The position numbers and the translations under genes were made by a program. Below are positions 1 to 12,346 of a stretch of DNA of 64,000 nucleotides, one piece after another; position 1 is the first letter of the stretch; every line of letters starts with the position of its first letter. The notes under the pieces were generated by a model. It worked only from the letters and a program-made list of their open reading frames with translations, was not told the origin of the DNA and searched no databases. Source of the DNA: Lineus longissimus (Eukaryota; Nemertea; Pilidiophora; Heteronemertea; Lineidae); contig NC_088311.1 in assembly GCF_910592395.1 (NCBI RefSeq), positions 22,104,646 through 22,168,645 of the forward strand, given 5' to 3'.

Positions 1-3000
1 GTTACAGACAACGAACATGTTATCTGGCATGATTTCACAAACATTTCCTTTGGACTCAAGTCCAACAATATGCAGGAATTTACAGGTTTTCAAATCAGCT
101 ATGCACACGAAACTCGTCTCAGCTGAGACAAGCAGACATATGTAATCATTTGAAATGCTGATCTTTTCGAGCGTATACTTCTCCCGAGGGGTGAGGGAAA
201 TGTGGTTGGCAGGGATGAGCTGCCCGATGAACTTTCCACTCTCTGCGTCATGTATCTTGACCGCCATTCTGGTCACGTGGTCAACCAGGACGAAGTATTT
301 CCCGTCAGGAGTGACGTGAAGGTCTCCGACGGATACAGGGATGTCAGTTTTGTGCTCTCCGGTTGCGAGGTCGAACACCCGCACAATTGATCTGTCTATC
401 TTTTTACACATGAGGTACCGCCCATCATTTGAGATGTGGAAGAAGTCCATTGCTGTCTCACAGTTAAGGGTAAACTGTAACGGACTTCCAGGTGTCTGGT
501 GGTAGGGGTAGGCCGGGATCAAAGCGCTGTGCTTTAAACCTGTCTTGTCGCTCTGATTGATCAACTCACGAATCAGCTGATGGCTTTGGTAGTAGGACAG
601 AAGACGGCCTACCAGTTCGGCAGCCATGTTGTTGATATTTGCCTCAATGATGGCTTGACCCGAACGCAAGGCCTCCTCGACCAGCTGGGCTTCAACGCTT
701 GGGTTTAAGCTGAAATCCTGGAGTATATGCTGCAAGGATAGCGCTTTTGCTTTGTTGTAAAGCCACTCGTAGTTGAAAAGTACCAGCATGTTTAGCTCAT
801 CGAGTCTGCCAGAGAGATAGAGGTGGCGGGGGACCTGATCATACTTCCTTCGGTTGAATCCCCCAGAGATTCTGAAAGTGAGAGGCTGGGCTGGTACAAG
901 GCGATCGGCCTCCGCTGCCGAGACCGGTAGTTTCTTCATTTCGATCAAAGTTTTTGGAATGAGGAACGGCTTCTTTTTGCCATGCCAATTTCCAAGGAAG
1001 TAGTCTGCCAGGTTGAAATGAATGTTCTTCTTTAGAGACTCGTCAGATAAGTACCGCTTTGTAGCAATATCTCTTATGAGGGTGTGATTGAAATCACACA
1101 GTGTGACACCGTCCCTGTCTCGGATTGTCAGGAATGTTGATATGTCAGACTTTATCATCAGCCACAACATCGGTGGGCAGCGCCTGACCGGCGGATGCCA
1201 TGTTTTATAGACCTCCGCTAACACGTCATCGTCAAGTGAGAGAAGGTCGACAATTTCACAATCACTCAGACCAGTATCCGCGGCGATCAAATAGGCCAAA
1301 GTTTTTTCAATGACAGCTTTGCCGTAATGCGCCTCGAGCAAATCGAACATATTCCCAGCACACTCCTCCATTGTTTTAAAGCATTGACCTTCAGAAGGTG
1401 CAAACCAAGATGGCCACGTTTTGGCTTCCGCGCAAATGAGCCGAGCGAATGTCGGAGAAGAACACGACTGGAACACGTAACCTAAGGTGTCCTGTTGTTC
1501 TTCACTCAGTGTCCTCTCATCGTTTTCTAACCAATCACTCACTAGACTTAAACAAGCGTCAGAAGAAAGTGGCAACACCTCCAAATAACTACAAGAGTCA
1601 CTGTAAATTTCAGTTTGCAGACGATTCAGTAATCCATGAGTCTCTGGCAGTGTGCTCAGGATAATTTTCACATTCTCCTTTAAGGAAATCGGCAGCCACC
1701 CCATGAAATGGGCGTTGTCGTCTGGCGCTAGTCTTTCCAGTGAACTAAACATGATCACCAAGTTTTTGCTACTGGGAAACTGGTCTAGAAGTTCTTGGAA
1801 GCAGCTCTGAAGCCCTTTTGCGTTTTTCGGAAGTGTTGATGTCTCTTGGCTGAGGATGGTCATCAACTGCTGGCAGACGGTCAACAGGATGTCCCGGATG
1901 TTTGAACTGACTGTAGTCAGTCCAACAATGCGTGATATAACATGAGTATCATCTCCAAGCCAATCCAGTACCTGAAGAAAACATTTGCGTAAGTTATTAT
2001 GTCACCGGGATACTTTCATGGATGCCGCAAGTTACAGGACAACTGATGTTGAAACCACGCTAGAATCATGAACATAGAGCACGCACTCACAACTCCGAGT
2101 CTTTTTCATCCATCATATTAGGTGGAATTACTGCTAAGGTAATATAGTCGTCTAGGATTATTGCTGACAACAGGCTTTATCAAAATCTAAAACTTGCCAA
2201 TCAGCATTGACCATCAAGGAAAGAATTTAACCTGCCTGTTTACCCCTTTTAATTTGATAAGAGGTCTGCCCCCTTACTTCTGGTAGCGTAGCCAATGAAG
2301 TAATAGCTCACCTGCAAATGTGCTGCCGCCATCAGAGTCGCCTTTCCCACCCCCGCTTCTCCGAAAAGAGTCAATGGACTGCTGCTCTTTCCGCATAGGT
2401 ACTCCTTGATATCGTCCAGTGTCGAGTCCCGCATGGAACAGTCGCTTGCTTTGGCTTTCATGACGCACAAATGGGCAGAGATCTCGTCGAGGAGTGCATC
2501 ATCACAGCCCTTAGAGAGCCTGGCTGCGTGAATGTCTATAAGGTTGGTCATCTTCTCAAGGAAGCTCGTCGAGAACGCCGTCAAGTATTGCTCGTGCAGT
2601 TTAGGGTTTATTCCATTGTCAAACCGCCACAGCACACTTCTTTCTTCAACGCCATTCCCTTTTATCCATTGCGTTTTGATCTTTCTTTCTTTCAAGTCTC
2701 TTAATAGATTTTGGCACTCTAAGTCCTCTTCGATTTTCTCCTCCTTTTCGTTGTAGACGACTTCCATGAATTTCGAAGCCCTTTCGTGGTCCATGTAGTT
2801 CTTTAAGTCCTCTATGTTTCTGTAGAAGACGAGGCAGTTTTCACTTGGGTCACCTTGCTGCATCATGCAAAGCTGGACCTCGCGTTCAAGATCTGAAAAA
2901 GTCGAATAAGTAACAAGATATCAAATTGAAATCATAACTAAAGAAATCCAACAATGAGGATATGCTTCTTATTTGGACGTGATGTTTATAGTACGAATGC

Positions 3001-6000
3001 AAAACCACTTGGTTGAACCAAGTAGGGAAGAAGGAATGTTCTCACTGAGAGCTAATTCATCAGAAAAAGAGAAGCTTTATACGACCAAAAGGACGTGACA
3101 AGTGTGTGTGTGTGGGGGTGTGTTCCAGTTCGACATTTCTGAAAAACATAGCCTCAAGGAAAGTCCAGTTCTCTATCCACTTTCCATTTCAATCAAGGAA
3201 TCAAAGCCATTAAGAGCGAGATAAGCCACTTTAAAACTATTTACCTGACATGACCAACTGGTGTCTACTGTAGTCATCCAGCTTGCCGTCAATGACACAC
3301 AACTCCAGTCCCTTCTTCACGAGACGTTTCAGGACGACCTCGGTCTCCTCCCAACACTTCTTGGCTGTTTGCATCTCTACCGCGTCCTGAAAAATATATG
3401 GTTGTTCTGCATAGGAACCTAAGATATCGTCATGGGCGCAAAGTCAGGAGTAACCATGGCCAGTTGTTACGAATCTGAGCATCGTTTACTGAGTTACCAT
3501 TAGTAGCAGTAGTAGAAGAAAGCTCATGGACGGGTTTTAGAGACAAACCTTGCTTATAAATCTAGGAAACCTGGAACTGATGGGCTGTAATCTATAGACA
3601 GGCGGGACAGCATTCTCATCTCGCCTATACCACTGGTCCAACAGACCCGCATCCCTCGTCTCACGACTTCTGTGGCGTCGCAACAATGTCTTCATATTTT
3701 CGTACAGGTCACTTCGAATTGCTGCAGGTAGGGGGCGTCTGCCATATTTCTGGCCGATCAGAGCCTGGACAGAGAAAACATAGCTTAAAGATCAGCTAAA
3801 ATGATCAATATCTCGCAGATCAATACACCAATAGAAACAACATTTGGTCAAGAGAAATCAACGCAACTCACCACAAAGTACGGTCCCGGTGAACTACTGC
3901 AGCAATCTTGAAGTTGAGCAAGGCTTCTCTCTGTGAAGGAATGGTCATCAAAGGTCTCATCTTTGATCCCCCATCGCGGATCAACCACCTCGAACTCCAG
4001 CCCGTACTTCTCCCGACAGTATTCCCGCAGTTTTGGGTAGACATTTTCGACAAGAAGGTTTCTCTCCTGGAGCATATCTGGAAACGGTGTGGGAAGGGAG
4101 ATGTTACAGATAAGACCTTCTTGCTGAATCGTGTCAATGTGATGGTCACAATTAGACTACACCAGTGTTGATCGTTGTGTGGTCAGGTATTGCAAGCCTA
4201 CGTTTGCCTCTCATTTTTAACGCTACACATTACTCGTTTCCTCTCTTTACGAACAACAAATTCAATTTTTCGGATTACCAACTTCTCCCTTTAATTTCAA
4301 GTAGTTGATGATGCAGTGAGAGTTGAGTTGGCATACGATTATCGGAGTTGATGACAAAACAACTTGAAAGAATCCATTCAACGTGACCTAGCTTGTTAGA
4401 GAATATCTTTACGAAATTGACCTGGGTATAGGACAATCCCAGCTCGGTTACAATCAATGCGATTTCTGGGCGGGTCGTGTGTTTGTTGTTGAGCAGAGGG
4501 TACTAAACCGGAATGTTCATCATTTCAATTGATGGTTTTACAAGCTTGAGTGACACTGGTTTTAGAAAATTGATTCACGTTGCTTTCAAACTATCCAACC
4601 TGAAAGCTATGTCAATGGTTATAGTTGGCTTTGTTACAATCTCACGGCTAACTTGGCCTACAGTGTAGTGCCTCGATCAGCTAACTGTTAGTGTCAACAT
4701 GCGGTGTACCCTGTGTAAGTACACATACCTACCATTTCATAGGCCTAGCTATACCCGATAAGAGCTCAGGCTATTATAAGTCATACATGTACAACTCATG
4801 CGGTTAAAGCCAAATATTCATTTTTTGGATTAGTATATTGGCCACCCCGGTGCTAGATTCCATAAATTTATCAAAGCAATTTGGTTTTACGATTGCTTTA
4901 GTTCATAAAGTTATGGAGACAAAAATAAAGTTTACGATAACATTGACATTACGAGCAGCATGCCGATCTTAGAAACTCGTATGAGCTTTAAAGCAGTTCA
5001 TTCGTTGCAACGGACACACTTTTAATACTTTGTTCACGTAGTAGTCGTTGGTGACCTCTGGGTTTGTTGGCCAGGCTTCGTCGCCGCTAAATCTCACCAC
5101 AATAAAGACCACTTGTAGGTTAAGGGCATTTTGCATTTATTGAAGTCATACAAATCATTCCAAAACCACGTCACGCCAAATCGATGGGACAGCGTGTACA
5201 ACGCATCATTACACCCTTAACATATAATCAACAATAGCCTTAGTTGCTCTAAAGTGGAACACAACATTATGGATAAATATTATATTTGTGCTATAGCTAT
5301 TTTCTTTAGGGTGAATGCATTAAGTATTATGAGTGGAACATGATTATCCCATCAGAGTGGTCACAAATAAAGGTCTTCACCATGTTTGAAGTGTTCAATT
5401 CGCTATTGATATGTTCACCGCCTTAAGGTTTCACATCAGATAAGCCCTTCCTCTTTAACATTGACTTAAAAATTCATAGTGTTCTAGCCTGCTGTGGTAC
5501 TTGCGCTTGGTGATCGAACTACTAGCAGTAACTTATCGTTCAGTCGAAAGCCAAATGTACTATTTCAGGGAGAAGTAACCCATGGCTACTCCAAGTAATG
5601 GCGCGAACTGTCGCACAAACACCGCTGCGTAATAGCTTGATTATCGGGAAAATATCACACGATCACCTTTCGCAGAAGGAACTGCTACCTTTTAATAAGT
5701 AATGAACATGAAAAAACCTCGGCGGTTCAGTAGCAGATTGATAAACTAATTGATTTACGAGGAAGTTTGATTGGCGTCGTTCAGAAATGCTTTATATGCC
5801 GATTTATTACACCCGCTAATGCCGGTGGCTAGCAATATCAAAATAATGAATTGAAAGCGAAGGGTCATCATCACGGACATTATGAAAGTGAGAATGTAGG
5901 TACGAGAGTTTGACCGTTCCTGCATTCCATTAAAAGCAGCAGCAGTTGTAGAAAAAAGGTGTTCCGAATTTAGTACCATATTATATATACACGCTGGTGT

Positions 6001-6216
6001 CGTTATTTAAGTGCACAACGATATTTGAATCGTTCTGGCAACACTAGGAAACTCGATGCGTTCGCATGTTTTGTGAGCTGTGGTTGTTTATTTGCATAAT
6101 GACTTACCAGTGGACGTCGAAGACAAAAACACCTTAATCACCCTAGAGGGTACCTCAGGAGTGGCATCCAAACTGAGCGTCCCTTTGACGAGGTGTGATC
6201 TATTTTCCGAATCCAT
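1..6216 (-). CDS. NACHT and WD-repeat protein, NWD1/NWD2-like (3' end outside window)
   Basis: Six exons on the minus strand: 6216-6108 (ATG at 6216-6214), 4077-3872, 3764-3549, 3386-3245, 2892-2312 and 1971-1 (continues past the edge). All junctions are GT-AG and phases close, giving 1075 residues so far. The N-terminus (about residues 27-140) has the signature of NWD proteins: KVFLSSTSTDMLQERN, then VVDPRWGIKDE, then ALIGQKYG. A P-loop-like GEAGVGKATL follows near residue 402, then a NACHT and winged-helix-like region and, nearest the edge, WD-like strands (DLATGEHKTD, GDLHVTPDGKYF). The family is thought to act as cytosolic scaffold or signalling STAND proteins. Oddities: the P-loop Ser/Thr after GK is Ala, and the expected Walker B Asp is absent (LVIMFSSLERL), so nucleotide hydrolysis is doubtful. 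The family call is firm; whether it is NWD1 or NWD2 is not resolved. Confidence 0.88.
4078..6107 (-). other. Intron 1 of the NWD-like gene
   Basis: A 2030-base intron between the first coding exon and the second. I see no conserved coding sequence in it. A short minus-strand reading frame with a hydrophobic start lies at 5755-5979 but has no supporting context. Confidence 0.7.
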
Positions 6217-7019
6217 GGTATCCGGAAGGTTGGACGCGTAAGCCTTGGTGGTTGCAAAAATTCCCAATGACAGCTAGCGCGAAATCGGCAAATCAGTGGT
6301 AAGTGAAGACATTCCAAGACGTGATCTCGTGCGACGGGTGAAATAGTCTGCCGTGTCGTGACGGTTCCAGTAGCAGTAAATAGATATATAAATATACTCC
6401 TCTTCGTGTAATACAGTAAACTAATCGGCCATACGTGTCTAGTATACCTTGCCTACGATCTATGATAACATATCACACGAACATATTCGTACGCCACCGG
6501 CGGCACGATTGTATCGAGTAACCAATGGCGACGACAAGCCGATCAGATCTCCGGACGCCAATCGGAATTTTCCGGAAAATCGAATCTGATTATCAATAGC
6601 ACCGTTATCGTTTATAAAGTTGTATTGACCTGAAAGGCCTAGTATAATATATATTTATACGAGTAGGCTACTCGGCATAGAGTAAGCTATTATATTGGAA
6701 CATGCTTGGATTAGCCATAGTTAAAACGATTATAAGGGCCTATACATAGTTGGGCAGTCTTCACGGCTCTGGTGGCCCGGCTTTTGTGTCACATGATAAT
6801 TCCATGGCAGCTTTAATAAATCAATATGCCTATAAAACCTCATAAAAGGCTTTCTTGATATAAACCTGTCAGGATGATAATACTCCTGGGGTGACATAAA
6901 AAACGGCTTTGACACTTATACGGCATGGTAACTCCTTTAACGGGCACAGCACATCTTACATCTGTTGGTTTCTTTAAAGGATCAATGGTATTATTAAGGG
7001 CATTATTACCTGGCTGTCA
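6217..7019. other. Intergenic, AT-rich
   Basis: 5' flank of the minus-strand NWD-like gene; its promoter should lie just to the right of 6216. No coding exon or recognised repeat seen. Confidence 0.5.
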
Positions 7020-7510
7020 GCTGCGTGCCCAGTTGCCTATAACTCAGCAATATAGCAGTAGTTCCCATCGTGAAAAAGCGCTTCGAGACCTGCACTGGTT
7101 ACCCATACGAGCGCGGATTGAGTTTAAAATCCTAGCAGTTGTCTACAAATGTTATCGCCAACTGGCCCCGAAATATCTGGAGGAACTGTTAGTGCCGTAC
7201 GCACCAAAGCGTGCACTTAGATCTGCGGACAAGAACCTTCTCGTCACCCCACGGTCCCAAAGCTCGAGTTTTGGCGGGAGAGCTTTCAGCTCAGCGGCCG
7301 CATTGGCTTGGAACTCTCTCGGCCAAGGCCTACGCCAGGAGGACACTCTGAACAAGTTCAGGAAGGCTCTAAAAACTGAGCTTTTCAGAAAACATTTCTC
7401 ACGCAACTAATGACTGTCAACTATAGTGGGGAGCGCTTTTGAACATTTTCAAATGGAAACAGCGCTTTATAAATTTAACTTTATTATTATTATTATTATT
7501 ATTATTAACC
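7020..7510 (+). mobile_element. 5'-truncated non-LTR retrotransposon (CR1/L2/jockey-like), ORF2 C-terminus and tail
   Basis: The frame ending at the stop at 7408-7410 encodes the typical C-terminal end of LINE reverse transcriptase proteins: REKALRDLHWLPIRARIEFK, then VYKCYRQLAPKYLEELL, then AWNSLGQGLR and FRKALKTELF. It is followed by a short 3' UTR containing gcgctttataaat and an (ATT)n tail at about 7481-7507, as in LINEs that end in short tandem repeats. No upstream reverse transcriptase domain is present, so this is a dead, 5'-truncated insertion. Confidence 0.85.
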
Positions 7511-8850
7511 CTAATGAGGTTTAACCCTGAAGGCTCCCAAGAGGGCAGGTCCATGAAGTTGTCTCTCCAAACACAGTTTGGATGGAGTAGTCATCTCATC
7601 TACAATCAACACCGGCAATTCGTAAAGCGCCTCGGATTTTGTCTTCAGTTAAGCTTTGGTGACACATCCAATGCTAATCGGGTATCAATATTCCTGAAGC
7701 ATAATGTGCAGAAGTGTGTTTGACGTACCTCTCCAACGTCAGAAGAGTGCAGGTGGTTGCCTCACCGAACATATTGCCTTGGGATAGTTGTCAATCTTTC
7801 ATGAATCGCCTCGCTTTACGCATATTCATGATTCAGAAGAGGGCAGGTGGTTGTCTCTTCCCTCTTACCTTGGTGATTTATCACGTAAGCGCTCTTCAAC
7901 CAAACCTCGTTCAACGACTGCAATGGGCGAGCAGCTAGTCCTGTTCATGTACATGACTGCACTACACGAACTTGTCAAAAGTAGAATTATTGATAAGTTG
8001 AGGCGACCAGGTTGTATTCCTTGATGAAAACTGACGTTGCGACATTTTATGAGAAGTAATTGAACAAGAAGGTAGGTAAAAGTTTTTCTCTGTAAGAAAT
8101 TTCGGCCGATCATACAAGCAAGGGATTGTATCTATACTTCGACTTTGATACAATTTACTCTTGGTAGGTCACCTAAAACGACTTCATCTTTAAATAAAAC
8201 TAGTTTCAACACGATACATCAACCACATGCTCAAAATGACACCATACGGGCCATTTGCACACAACCGTCCAGTTAGTGGCACCAGTAACAAGCTGGTGGC
8301 TGACACGTCATCATTTACACGTACATGTAGTTTCCATATTTAGCGAAAAATGAAGACATATTTCACGGGCGTTCGAAGCAATTAGCTCCACAGAGCGATC
8401 GTCTTGGTGTGTCCCCCATTAATTGGGACCGCTGAAGGATAGATGGACACGTTTTTCTGAGTTTCCTCCGAATGAAAAGTCATGGTCTCTCCAACTGTCT
8501 GCTGAACTGAACACTGAGATATGGGGAAGAACGACACATATGCTACACCGGGCTCTGTCTGTTCTGGTCTGGTCTTGTCACTCACTACTCATTTATTGAA
8601 CAAATCACCTAACTTGGTATTAAATCATCTTAAAATAACTAGTAAACCCTTTAGTTAAAGGACTAACGGAGTTTAAGGACATTATCATCGAGCTATCCGC
8701 TGCCAACAGTCAAATTTATACATCAAGTCAGTGACTAACTTGTTTTAAACGAGCGAAATATGTCTCTACACAATGATTTGCCTGCTTTCGTGCACAAGGG
8801 TTTCTTTTTTCTTCAGAGACTACCAAATCACAGACCAAAAATTCCAACCA
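7511..8850. other. Intergenic, upstream of the small secreted gene
   Basis: No supported exon. Several short open frames here overlap one another on both strands and show no family resemblance. Confidence 0.5.
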
Positions 8851-10446
8851 ATGAAGATATCTCTTTTCACCAGCTGTCTTCTGCTACTGTTGGCCGTTTC
8901 GGTCATTCAGGGCCTCGGCTTCTACAAGCACACATGTAAGTTATTGATGTTTTGCCATTATAATAAGGTACACATGTAATATCTTATGACTTTTTGTTCC
9001 AAATATTTCTATAAAAATCCACAAATTGAGAAATTATGAGTTTCTTCTAAATTTAGGTAACACCATCAATAGTATCAGAAACTTGAAGGCACTGGACCAA
9101 TATTATAATTCGTACATGTACAACCAGAGTCTTTGTCACTATATCTGAATAGTTTCAAAGAAATCAATGAATTTTAAGAATTCTTCAAGTTCCAGTTGTG
9201 CGGAATTGGCTTGGGTCAACGCGTGACCCGAGAGAGCTCTGTCCCAACGCGCGTCTTTCGGAACGGGTTGCGGAGGTGTTTCTAAAAAAGTAAACATTGC
9301 TGGCGTATTTTTGCTTCAATAGATACAAAGATAACCACTACCACGACCTATAGAGTCGTTAAGAAGCCTGCCAAATCATCTAGCATCTCAAATACAAACA
9401 CCGTAACTACAACCAGCTACAGCTGCCGCAACCCCACGACGAACCAGTTCACCTACAAAGATGGCGATGTGTGGACCAATAACTGTGTAACGTACAAATG
9501 CACCGTCAACTACAGTGCTGGGACGGTCAAATCCGAAATACAGACAACCAGTAAGTCAAAATAGTGTAAATCCATCGCGGGGAATCCTTGCTCTCCTCCT
9601 GTGGTGCGGTTTCACAGCGTTGGTTATCACAAACAGGAGGAAAATGTTCCACGTGATGGCAACCAATGCCTGGGACTATATGTGGTAGGGCACTTGCATC
9701 CTGGTGCATGCATCTCCACACTCAATTTCTCGATTAAGACGGAGTAGACGGGAGTATTTGCCTGGTTAAACATTGTCAGAAGTTAAGTGGCCGATCGGTT
9801 AGAACCAGATCGACTGTGTCACTACGTACTGATGCAATTGATGTTTATCGCCTGCTGGCGGGGGGGCACGCGATCGGAAGATGGTCGTTAAAGCAACAAA
9901 TCTGCCGGCAAATACAAGAGTTTGGTATTTTCAAATATTATTCTATAAACGCTTGACTTTACCCCAACCATCAACCATACCTTCTTCCACGCTATAGGAT
10001 ATTGACATCCCGCCAAAAGTGTCAGAACACTTCTATTCTTGAGTGACAGTCAGCGCCATGAAGCGGCGGCCGAAGTTTTGCTGGTACCTTTTAGGCCTTC
10101 GAATCAACCAAACGGTCGGCAGAAGTCAGAACCAAGGTTACAGAATATTTATCCGGTTACGCATGCGCATTGGCCGAAACCAAGAGATAATTATTCATGT
10201 GCATGATGCAAAATCTGGAATTTTAGTTTGATCTTCTGCCGGGCGCTGATTGAATGTCCTCAACGGAGTATTGGTTTGAATTTTCACCGGTTTCTCTTGA
10301 TTGCAGAGTGCATGGACGATTCGAAGACGTGCAGAGTCCCAGGGGAGATATTTACCTTTACTATGATTGGTCAAACTTACAACACCTGCAAATGTAGCAT
10401 CGACGAATCCAATGGAAAGGCAACCAGGAACTACTCGTGCAAATAA
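8851..10446 (+). CDS. Small secreted Cys-rich protein, VWC-like module
   Basis: Three exons, 8851-8935, 9323-9550 and 10307-10446, all GT-AG with phase-1 junctions, give 150 residues. The start MKISLFTSCLLLLLAVSV is a clear signal peptide. A Ser/Thr-rich stretch follows, then an eight-cysteine module: SYSC, W-x(2)-NCVTYKC, KCMDDSKTC, YNTCKCS and a terminal NYSCK. Spacing resembles a von Willebrand type C-like fold, but I do not recognise a named family. The same module forms the C-terminus of the large gene at 12347-24846 (SGCVVYKC, YGNCKLPGENF, YHKCTCS), split at the same place by a phase-1 intron. The small gene therefore looks like a stand-alone relative of that module. Secretion is inferred from the signal peptide; the function is unknown. 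Confidence 0.82.
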
Positions 10447-10727
10447 GAAGTAGAATGCTTTCCAATGAGTAATATCAAGAAAAAGTCAAGACGGAATATT
10501 TTGAACTTAAGAAAAGCCAAAAAGTGTTTCCAGGTTTTCCTGAACTCAGATAATTGATTTATTTTATCAATTCTCTGCAAAGATGAAATCAAGTCGAACA
10601 AAATGATACATCATTGACTTAGAGCTCCAAATGTGCCAATGATAAAAGACATATGTTACATTTTATCGTAAGTGCAAAATCTTCCAGTCTTTACTATTGT
10701 TCTTGGTAATCTATACTTGGTGTTATG

Positions 10728-10733
10728 AATAAA
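10728..10733 (+). terminator. Poly(A) signal of the small secreted gene
   Basis: AATAAA 282 bases after the stop codon, followed by a GT-containing stretch. This is the first canonical signal downstream of the gene. Confidence 0.55.
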
Positions 10734-11026
10734 GGCTTGTGAATGCTTTTACTTCAGTTATGTAGCCTATAGGAAGCCTCTGTGTAAATGTCTAATAAGA
10801 TACCAGTAAAAGCATTTATTATAAATATTTATTCATAACAACCACTGGCATGTCGCAGAAGTGCGATGGCAGATGTCGACGTCACGTGATCCTCTGTAAT
10901 CATAAGTATGACAGCCGAACTTCATGTATGACATGATCCAGAACTTAAAAATAAATAAAATTACAAAAACCATGTCTCGTTCTATTTCATGATTTTATAC
11001 CTAGTCATCTCACACAAGCTAGATGA

Positions 11027-11312
11027 TGCAGATAGGGGAACTTGGCACCCAGGCTGTGGAACTCACTTCCGGCCTGGATGCGTGATCCCATTGGCACCAG
11101 CGCCTTCAAAAAACATCTTAAAACTCACCTTTTTATCGAACACTTCGACAGCAGCACCTAAATGTTTTAATCTCTATGACTGTTTTAATCTCTATGCACA
11201 ATTTTCTCTTTTACTATGTCAGTGTTGTTTTTTAAACTGTACAGTGCTTTGCAAATGATTTTCATTCAAAAGCACTTTTAATATAATGAATTATTATTAT
11301 TATTATTATCAT
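11027..11312 (+). mobile_element. Second truncated LINE 3' end
   Basis: In one frame the sequence reads NSLPAWMRDPIGTSAFKKHL then KTHLFIEHF and a stop at about 11159-11161, the usual last residues of CR1/L2-type ORF2. The 3' UTR ends in an (ATT)n run at about 11287-11310. It is shorter and more decayed than the copy at 7020-7510, and lies between the two Cys-module genes. Confidence 0.72.
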
Positions 11313-12346
11313 TATAGCTGGCTGCCAGAAGCCAGAAGAAACAGAGACAGTTGGATTTCAAAATGATTTAAAGTTGTCGGGATAAAAGGTCCTTCAAAAC
11401 ACGGCTTTTGACAGCAGGCTGATATTTCCAACATTTCTGTCAGGAATGGCATTCCTCTGATATAATACATTCTGCAAAGAAATGCTGTTTAAATGCTGTT
11501 TAAATATCTGTGTTAAAAAAAATCAGCTCAGCTGTGGGAATGAACTTGCGCAGTTGTGAAAATGAAGGGAATTTGAGATTGGCAGTTTTTGCCTTAAAGT
11601 GTTATTTTCCCGAGATGCAAATACATGTACATTGTATTTAGCAAAACTCTTTGTTTGTAATAATACCCACTATATTTACCGTCAATAAAGAGCCTAAGAA
11701 ATCCTAACATGGCCACCTTTGAGATGAAAACACGTCACAAACCATCCTTTCATGACTGTGTTTCACCGACAGCAGATTTGGGAGTGGGCATGCATCAACA
11801 AACAAGTAACGACAACTCATTCTATTCGGTCATCTCAGATCTATCTCTTGATGACAGTGTCACCGCCAGAAGGCCGAGATATGATCACTTCAAGTCATTC
11901 ATTATTTGTGATCGATAACTCACCAAGCAGTAAAGAGATGAGAATAGGTTTGCCAACGGGATATCCAAATTTGCGTAACTTTTTTCTGGTAATTTTTCAT
12001 CACCGTTTAAATATTAATCAATGACAGTGAATTCGATAGCATTGACAGTGTTCTTGAGACCACAAGATTAATATTTGTTTTGAATAAAGTAAACAATTAA
12101 AATCACCATAATTAAATCTAGATTCCTTCTCACACTTTTCTTGTTTGTTCATTAAAATAATTGGCGGCAATGTTGTCAACATGATCATATGTTCACTGTT
12201 TATATAATCAACAAATCAGATGACGACGAAGGCACTTTTGACCGCAATATAAGATGATCACAGATGTGGACTCACTGTAAGTGACCCAACAACGCTGGGC
12301 CACACGACTATAATTCTCAGTCCTGAGTCTGTTCGAATCTACAACC
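11313..12346. other. Intergenic, 5' flank of the vWA/LamG mosaic gene
   Basis: No supported exon or repeat. The region must hold the promoter of the gene starting at 12347. Confidence 0.5.

Noticed and set aside
5755-5979. Small minus-strand frame with a hydrophobic leader, possible secreted peptide
   Set aside because: It lies inside intron 1 of the NWD-like gene, has no conserved cysteine pattern and no other support.
6925-7410. Whole 161-codon frame as a host gene
   Set aside because: Its recognisable part is a LINE ORF2 C-terminus followed by a LINE tail; the first codons are unrelated flank.
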